From NCBI GenBank assembly GCA_964648415.1, contig CAZYOC010000008.1, positions 1-36,473 on the forward strand: a stretch of 36,473 nucleotides of DNA, given 5' to 3'. The DNA is from G963669175 sp964648415 (GTDB taxonomy: Bacteria; Electryoneota; Electryoneia; Electryoneales; Electryoneaceae). The notes under the pieces are model-generated. The model saw nothing but the letters and a program-made list of their open reading frames with translations. It was not told where the DNA came from and searched no databases. Made by a program: the position numbers and the translations under genes. Positions 32,338-36,473 of this stretch are shown piece by piece; position 1 is the stretch's first letter, and each line of letters starts with the position of its first letter.

Positions 32338-32622
32338 TAGGGCCTATTGCACGAATCAGCTTGCGTCTGTCGGCCTGCTGAAGCGAGTGGACTCTCTTCA
32401 GTATGACGCACAACCTGTTGAAATTGCATAAATATATGCTCAACAGGCGTCTCAACAGCAGGAATTAAGGGAGTACATGGGGATGCTCGCTGTATCAGCC
32501 TGAACACGGCCAACTCTCGCGCCGATGCCGGCGATTCTCGCGCAAATCAGGCGCGCACCCTCTTGAAAAGACGCTGAGTGCGATAAGGAGATAAGGCGTC
32601 CATGCAACAGGCCCTGTATTCT
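32335..32622. mobile_element. element E: 288 bp element with inverted ends (IS-derived or MITE)
   Basis: Left end TATAGGGCCTATTGCACGAA; right end, read inward on the minus strand, ATACAGGGCCTGTTGCATGG. These 16-18 bp are inverted repeats of each other. A third end TATAGGGCCTGTTGCACAAT occurs at 36419-36438. There is no transposase inside. Within it is a hairpin CCTGTTGA...TCAACAGG with an inner GCAT/ATGC pair (32414-32447). The ends look like those of IS-type transposons, but I cannot name the family. Confidence 0.55.
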
Positions 32623-32624
32623 CA

Positions 32625-32650
32625 CCCGGCAGCGACCCTGCCGGGTTTTC
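32625..32650 (+). terminator. orphan Rho-independent terminator
   Basis: CCCGGCAG, loop CGACC, CTGCCGGG (32625-32645) then TTTTC. It directly follows element E, and the nearest upstream gene on the plus strand ends at 32035, so it may end a short non-coding transcript or be part of the repeats. Confidence 0.65.
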
Positions 32651-32726
32651 TCGTTCTCGCCGCGTCTTGAGATCTCGCCGCGTCTTGAGAATTCGTCCCG
32701 GTCTCCGTACAATCTCGGTTCAGAGG

Positions 32727-33238
32727 GTTTCTCGAAAAAGTGTCCCGGAGTGTCATTCCTGCGGAAGCAGGAATCCAGGGATGCTAAAATACTACAATAG
32801 GTTAGCTATCGTAACCTGATGTTGAATTCTACTCTGGTTATGTTTTCTCGAAAAAGTGTCCCGGAGTGTCATTCCTGCGGAACAGACTGTCCCAGAATGC
32901 GAGAGGAATCTCATTCCAGCGAAGGCTGGAATCCAGTCATGTTAATATACTACAACATGTTAACCATGAAAACCAAACGTTGAACACAACTTTGATGCTG
33001 AATTGCTAACATTATATTTTCTTGCACCTTGCCTGGATCCCAGCCTTCGCTGGAATGAGAGCAGGTGCTTATCAGCGACAGTATGCTACGCGGGGATGAG
33101 AGCAGGTGCTTTTCAGCGACAGGTTTCTCAAAAAAGTGTCCCGGAGTATCATTCCTGCGGAAGCAGGAATCCAGATATGTCATAAAACTACAAGAGGTTA
33201 GCTATCGTAACCTGATGTTGAATTCTACTCTGGTTATG
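32727..33238. repeat. family D repeats and hairpin cluster
   Basis: Two copies of a ~115 bp unit, 32727-32842 and 33122-33238: TTTCTCGAAAAAGTGTCCCG, CATTCCTGCGGAAGCAGGAA, GGTTAGCTATCGTAACCTGA and TTCTACTCTGGTTATG. A partial third copy starts at 32843. Between them lie the hairpins ATTCCAGCGAAGGCTGGAAT (32913-32932) and its opposite-strand counterpart (about 33034-33058), and two GAGAGCAGGTGCTT motifs; a third variant is at 33240. Typical palindromic repeat debris. Confidence 0.75.
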
Positions 33239-33361
33239 TGAGAGCGGGTACTTTTCAGCGACAGGTTACTACGCGGGGATGACATCTCGAGAGACTTCAC
33301 TCGAGCATCGAGGCGACTGTACCGGATTTCCGGCAAAAACGATCCACCAGGGAGCTACACC

Positions 33362-35398
33362 ATGCTGACCAATACCGATATTGCGGGCGCCATGACGATC
33401 AAGCTCGACGGTCCCCTGCCGGAGCCGAAACCGTTCCGGGAGGGTATACGTCGCGCCCCCAAACGCAGCCCGAAGCTCAACCGCGCCGATACCGAGCTGG
33501 CGTTGCGCAACGCCCTGCGCTACATCCCCGAAGAGCACCACGAGACCCTGATCCCCGAGTTCCTCGAAGAATTACGCACTCGGGGGCGGATCTATGGCTA
33601 CCGGTTCCGTCCCGAAGGCCGCCTCTGGGGCAAACCCATTGACGAGTACAAGGGCAATTGCATCGAGGGCAAGGCCTTCCAGGTCATGATCGACAACAAC
33701 CTCGACTTCGACATCGCGCTGTATCCGTATGAACTGGTGACCTACGGCGAAACCGGGCAGGTCTGCCAGAACTGGATGCAGTACCGGCTCATCAGAAAGT
33801 ACCTGGAGGTGATGACCCGCGAGCAGACGCTGGTGATGGAGTCCGGGCACCCGTTGGGGTTGTTCAAGTCTCACGAGACCTCGCCGCGGGTGATCTCCAC
33901 CAACGGACTCATGATCGGGATGTATGACAACCCGGAGGACTGGGCGCGTGGCGCGGCGCTGGGAGTGACCAACTACGGCCAGATGACCGCCGGCGGCTGG
34001 ATGTACATCGGCCCGCAGGGGATCGTCCACGGCACCTACAACACCATCGCCATCGCCGGGCGCATGATGCTGGGCGTACCCGGGGACAGCGACCTGCGCG
34101 GCAAGCTGTTCGTCACCTCCGGCCTCGGCGGGATGAGCGGCGCGCAGGGCAAGGCGGTGGAGATCGCCAACGGCGCCGGGATCATCGCGGAGGTCGACGA
34201 GAGCCGTGTGAAGACTCGCCACGAGCAGGGCTGGGTGAGCGAGGTGACCAGCGACCCGGCGGAAGCGTTTCGCATGGCACGAGCGGCGCAGGCCGACGAG
34301 GTCGGCATGGCCATCGCCTTCCACGGCAACATTGTGGATCTGCTGCAATACGCCGTGGACAACAACGAGCCCATCGATTTGCTGTCCGACCAGACCAGTT
34401 GCCACGTGGTCTACGACGGCGGCTACTGCCCGCAGGGGCTCACTTTCGAGGAACGCACCCGTCTGCTGGACGAGGACAAGGACGAGTTCCGCCGGCTGGT
34501 CGACAAATCCCTCCGTACCCACTACGAGCTGGTCAAGGCCTTGCGCGACCGGGGCAGCTACTTCTTCGACTACGGCAACGCGTTCCTGAAAGCCCTTTAC
34601 GACAGCGGCATCAGCGAGATATCCAGGAACGGGATCGACGACAAGGACGGCTTCATCTGGCCGAGTTACGTGGAAGATATCCTGGGTCCGGAGCTGTTCG
34701 ATTACGGGTACGGTCCCTTCCGTTGGGTCTGCCTGAGCCGCAACGAAGAGGACCTGGTGAAGACCGATCAGGCGGCGGCGGATGTCATCGCCGGGATCCG
34801 CCCGGAGCTGCGCTACCAGGACCGGGACAACATGATCTGGGCGCGCGACGCCATGAAGAACAAGCTGGTGGTGGGCACACAGGCGCGGATCCTCTACCAG
34901 GACGCGAAGGGCCGCACCGAAATCGCGCTGAAGTTCAACCGGATGGTGCGTGACGGCATCGTCGGCCCGATTATGCTGGGCCGCGACCATCACGACCCGG
35001 GCGGGACCGACAGCCCCTTCCGTGAGACGGCCAACATCAAGGACGGCAGCAACATCACGGCGGACATGGCGGTGCACTGCTGGGGCGGCAACGCGGCGCG
35101 CGGGATGAGTATGATCGCGCTGCACAACGGCGGTGGCGTGGGCGTGTCCAAGGCCATCAACGGCGGCTTCGGGCTGGTGCTCGACGGCAGCGAACGTGTG
35201 GATACTATCATCCGTAAAGCGATGCCCTGGGATGTGATGGGCGGTGTGGCGCGCAGGAGCTGGGCACGCAACGAGCACAGCATCGAAACCGTGGCCGAGT
35301 TCAACCGGCAACATCCCGACACCGACCACATCACGCTGCCTTACCTGGTGGATGATGAGCTGGTGAACAAAGCCCTGAAGTCCGAATTCGGCGAGTGA
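33362..35398 (+). CDS. hutU: urocanate hydratase, long form
   Basis: A 678-residue urocanase (histidine degradation, urocanate to imidazolone propionate). Family blocks in order: GKPIDEYKGNCIEGKAFQ, NWMQYRLI, VMESGHPLGLF, NYGQMTAGGWMYIGPQGIVHGTYN, the NAD-binding TSGLGGMSGAQGKA, LSDQTSCHVVYDGGYCPQG, and the C-terminal RDHHDPGGTDSPFRETANIKDGSNITADMA and ALHNGGGVGVSKAINGG. It exceeds the common ~550-residue enzyme by about 120, as in the long subgroup seen in several Gram-negative phyla. No other hut gene is adjacent. The ribosome site AGGGAG is 7 bp from the ATG. Confidence 0.95.
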   Translation: MLTNTDIAGAMTIKLDGPLPEPKPFREGIRRAPKRSPKLNRADTELALRNALRYIPEEHHETLIPEFLEELRTRGRIYGYRFRPEGRLWGKPIDEYKGNCIEGKAFQVMIDNNLDFDIALYPYELVTYGETGQVCQNWMQYRLIRKYLEVMTREQTLVMESGHPLGLFKSHETSPRVISTNGLMIGMYDNPEDWARGAALGVTNYGQMTAGGWMYIGPQGIVHGTYNTIAIAGRMMLGVPGDSDLRGKLFVTSGLGGMSGAQGKAVEIANGAGIIAEVDESRVKTRHEQGWVSEVTSDPAEAFRMARAAQADEVGMAIAFHGNIVDLLQYAVDNNEPIDLLSDQTSCHVVYDGGYCPQGLTFEERTRLLDEDKDEFRRLVDKSLRTHYELVKALRDRGSYFFDYGNAFLKALYDSGISEISRNGIDDKDGFIWPSYVEDILGPELFDYGYGPFRWVCLSRNEEDLVKTDQAAADVIAGIRPELRYQDRDNMIWARDAMKNKLVVGTQARILYQDAKGRTEIALKFNRMVRDGIVGPIMLGRDHHDPGGTDSPFRETANIKDGSNITADMAVHCWGGNAARGMSMIALHNGGGVGVSKAINGGFGLVLDGSERVDTIIRKAMPWDVMGGVARRSWARNEHSIETVAEFNRQHPDTDHITLPYLVDDELVNKALKSEFGE

Positions 35399-35443
35399 TC
35401 CCCTGATTCACAGGATGCAAGGATGCCAAGAATATTCAGGCAG

Positions 35444-35469
35444 CCCGGTCATGCTTGGCCGGGTTTTCT
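35444..35469 (+). terminator. Rho-independent terminator after hutU
   Basis: CCCGG, loop, CCGGG (35444-35463), then TTTTCTC, 46 bp after the hutU stop. Confidence 0.75.
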
Positions 35470-35629
35470 CTGATCTGACTGATATCAAAACCAGCGACAG
35501 ACACAGTCGTGGCAACGAAAAACTACCGTCTGGCACTAGTTTTTCCTAGTTTTACTATCTTGTCCCTACTTTTTGTGAACAGGTTTATCACCCGTGCCTG
35601 TGTGACGATCTCCGGTTTGTCGACTCCGT

Positions 35630-36100
35630 TCATTTCAGCACCTCCCAATGCCCGCCACGCGCTGGCCCCTCGCGTCGCAACAAATTCAATTTTTTCAGCT
35701 TAGCCAGGTTTTCTTCAACACTACGTTTTGTAATACCCACCTTTTCAGCAAGATCTGGTGCGGCCATGTGCGGATTGTTGAGGAGAAGCTCGAGAATCAT
35801 GACCTGGTTGTCGGTCAACTTTATACCGACCTTTTCACCGAGGCTTTTACCGAGGTTTTCACCGACCTTTTCACCCCGCTCTTCGTCGGGTATGTGTTCG
35901 GGATTGGCGTGGAAGCTAACCATCAGACCGGACATGCTGACGTCAAATTCTGGAGGCGGGATATCATGCTCCCTGCACTCACGGTTCATTTTCTCGATGC
36001 CGCGCCCCCAGGACTCGATGAACCCGGCGAGGAAGAACACACTTGCCAGAAGCGGGTTAAATGGTCTCGACGGGTGAGTGCCCTGAAGATGCTTTGTGGC
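35630..36100 (-). pseudogene. 5'-truncated AlbA_2/RecG-like transcriptional regulator
   Basis: The C-terminal ~155 residues of the AlbA_2 (Schlafen AAA_4) / HATPase_c_4 family of putative regulators. The frame opens without a start codon: GTHPSRPFNPLLASVFFLAG, matching the conserved HPSxPxNPLLA block, then FIESWGRGIEKMNREC, a variable linker of GEKVGENLGKSLGEKVG repeats and a winged-helix end (LTDNQVMILELLLNN ... DLAEKVGITKRSVEENLAKL). About 350 N-terminal residues are missing, so the gene is broken; the first internal Met (36040) would not restore a whole domain. Upstream, a CCCGACA/TGTCGGG hairpin (36105-36124) abuts the break. Confidence 0.75.
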
Positions 36101-36473
36101 CCGACAGTTTAGTGTCGGGTTTCAACGTTTTGTTGGAGAGTGTTGTAGGACCGGCACCCTCGCCGGTCACATGTGGCGGCGGCAATAATGCGCGTAGACC
36201 ATGGCCGAGGCCGCAGGCGTGCGCGATCTCCCGGCGCATGCCGTCCGACACGCTGAAAAAAGATCGGAGAATCCGAAAATAGTTCTTGACATCGGGGGCA
36301 GCTTTATAGATACTGGTACTTGTTGGATGTGTTTATCCAAAAGGCTGATTCTGAATACGACAGGACCAAAGGGGGAACTCCTCAGCAAAACATCCAGGTT
36401 TCCGAAAAGGCGCGGGACTATAGGGCCTGTTGCACAATAGGAACCGATCTCATTCCAGCGAAGGCTGGAATCC
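36101..36473. other. gene-free right edge with repeat ends
   Basis: The hairpin CCCGACA/TGTCGGG plus TTTC (36105-36128), the hairpin GACCGGC-ACCCTC-GCCGGTC (36149-36168), an element E end (36419-36438) and the hairpin repeat ATTCCAGCGAAGGCTGG at the very end (36451-36467). No convincing gene. Confidence 0.55.

Larger units (their letters stand above)
32036..33361. other. 1.3 kb gene-free, repeat-filled region
   Basis: The longest stretch without a gene. In order: family A copy 10 (32065-32186), family A copy 11 (32218-32337), element E (32335-32622), a terminator (32625-32650), and family D and hairpin repeats (32727-33290). Short frames, one of 22 codons at 32603, look incidental. Confidence 0.7.

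Noticed and set aside
32340..32720. tmRNA or other known ncRNA
   Set aside because: The short frame ending LAAS at 32603 hinted at a tag peptide, but there is no tRNA-like CCA end or 5' tmRNA motif.
32720..33290. CRISPR array
   Set aside because: Repeats are few, unequal and palindromic, with no regular spacers and no cas genes.
33572..35329. 585-codon open frame antisense to hutU
   Set aside because: Composition dominated by Val, His, Asp and Arg, typical of the reverse of a GC-rich gene; hutU is unmistakable on the plus strand.

Overview
The window is a GC-rich scaffold piece from an uncultured Gram-negative bacterium. An outer-membrane beta-barrel protein, several lipoproteins and a 100-N scaffold gap point to a metagenome-assembled genome. 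The set of families (DUF5916, DUF6599, DUF362, baeRF, long-form urocanase, pyruvoyl arginine decarboxylase with SpeD/SpeE/SpeB) suits the FCB superphylum or a neighbouring candidate phylum. That placement is inference; there is no rRNA or other strong marker here, and I recognised no tRNA.

Layout. 0.4-1.1 kb: ankyrin lipoprotein (-). 1.4-4.4 kb: three-gene minus-strand operon (Tat-exported DUF362 protein, polytopic membrane protein, DegT/AHAS-fold protein lacking the PLP lysine). 4.9-8.5 kb: six-PAS hybrid histidine kinase with a degenerate receiver. 9.5-11.8 kb: DUF5916 outer-membrane protein. 12.2-13.4 kb: small zinc-ribbon protein, terminator and lipoprotein. 13.4-16.8 kb: orphan CheB, a bacterial eRF1-like (baeRF) protein and bacteriohemerythrin. 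17.3-20.5 kb: small protein, orphan EcfT, and a DUF6599/DUF2231-like pair behind an attenuator-like leader. 21.4-24.7 kb: complete arginine-to-spermidine cassette (speD, pyruvoyl ADC, speE, speB) preceded by an XRE-cupin regulator. 25.3-27.1 kb: four-gene operon with two V4R-like proteins and two small unknowns, with a clear promoter and terminator. 27.4-32.0 kb: tyrS, WD40 lipoprotein, DUF2064 glycosyltransferase-like protein, CobO and a secreted protein. 32.0-33.3 kb: repeat-filled, gene-free. 33.4-35.4 kb: long urocanate hydratase. 35.6-36.1 kb: 5'-truncated AlbA_2/RecG-like regulator remnant.

The intergenic DNA is packed with at least five families of short dispersed repeats with inverted ends: (A) about 100-120 bp with CCCGGGCAGC/GCTGCCCGGG ends; (B) about 115 bp MITEs with TATAGTGGTTCT/AGAATTACTATA ends; (C) about 85 bp elements with about 25 bp ends around GGTAACAGTCCCC; (D) a 115 bp repeat at 32.7-33.2 kb; (E) a 288 bp element with GGGCCTRTTGCA ends. 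The assembly gap lies inside or next to a family C copy. No intact transposase is present.

Most distinctive: the V4R-like operon as a possible undescribed system, the compact polyamine cassette with its regulator, the lysine-less DegT-fold protein, and the repeat families, especially A.
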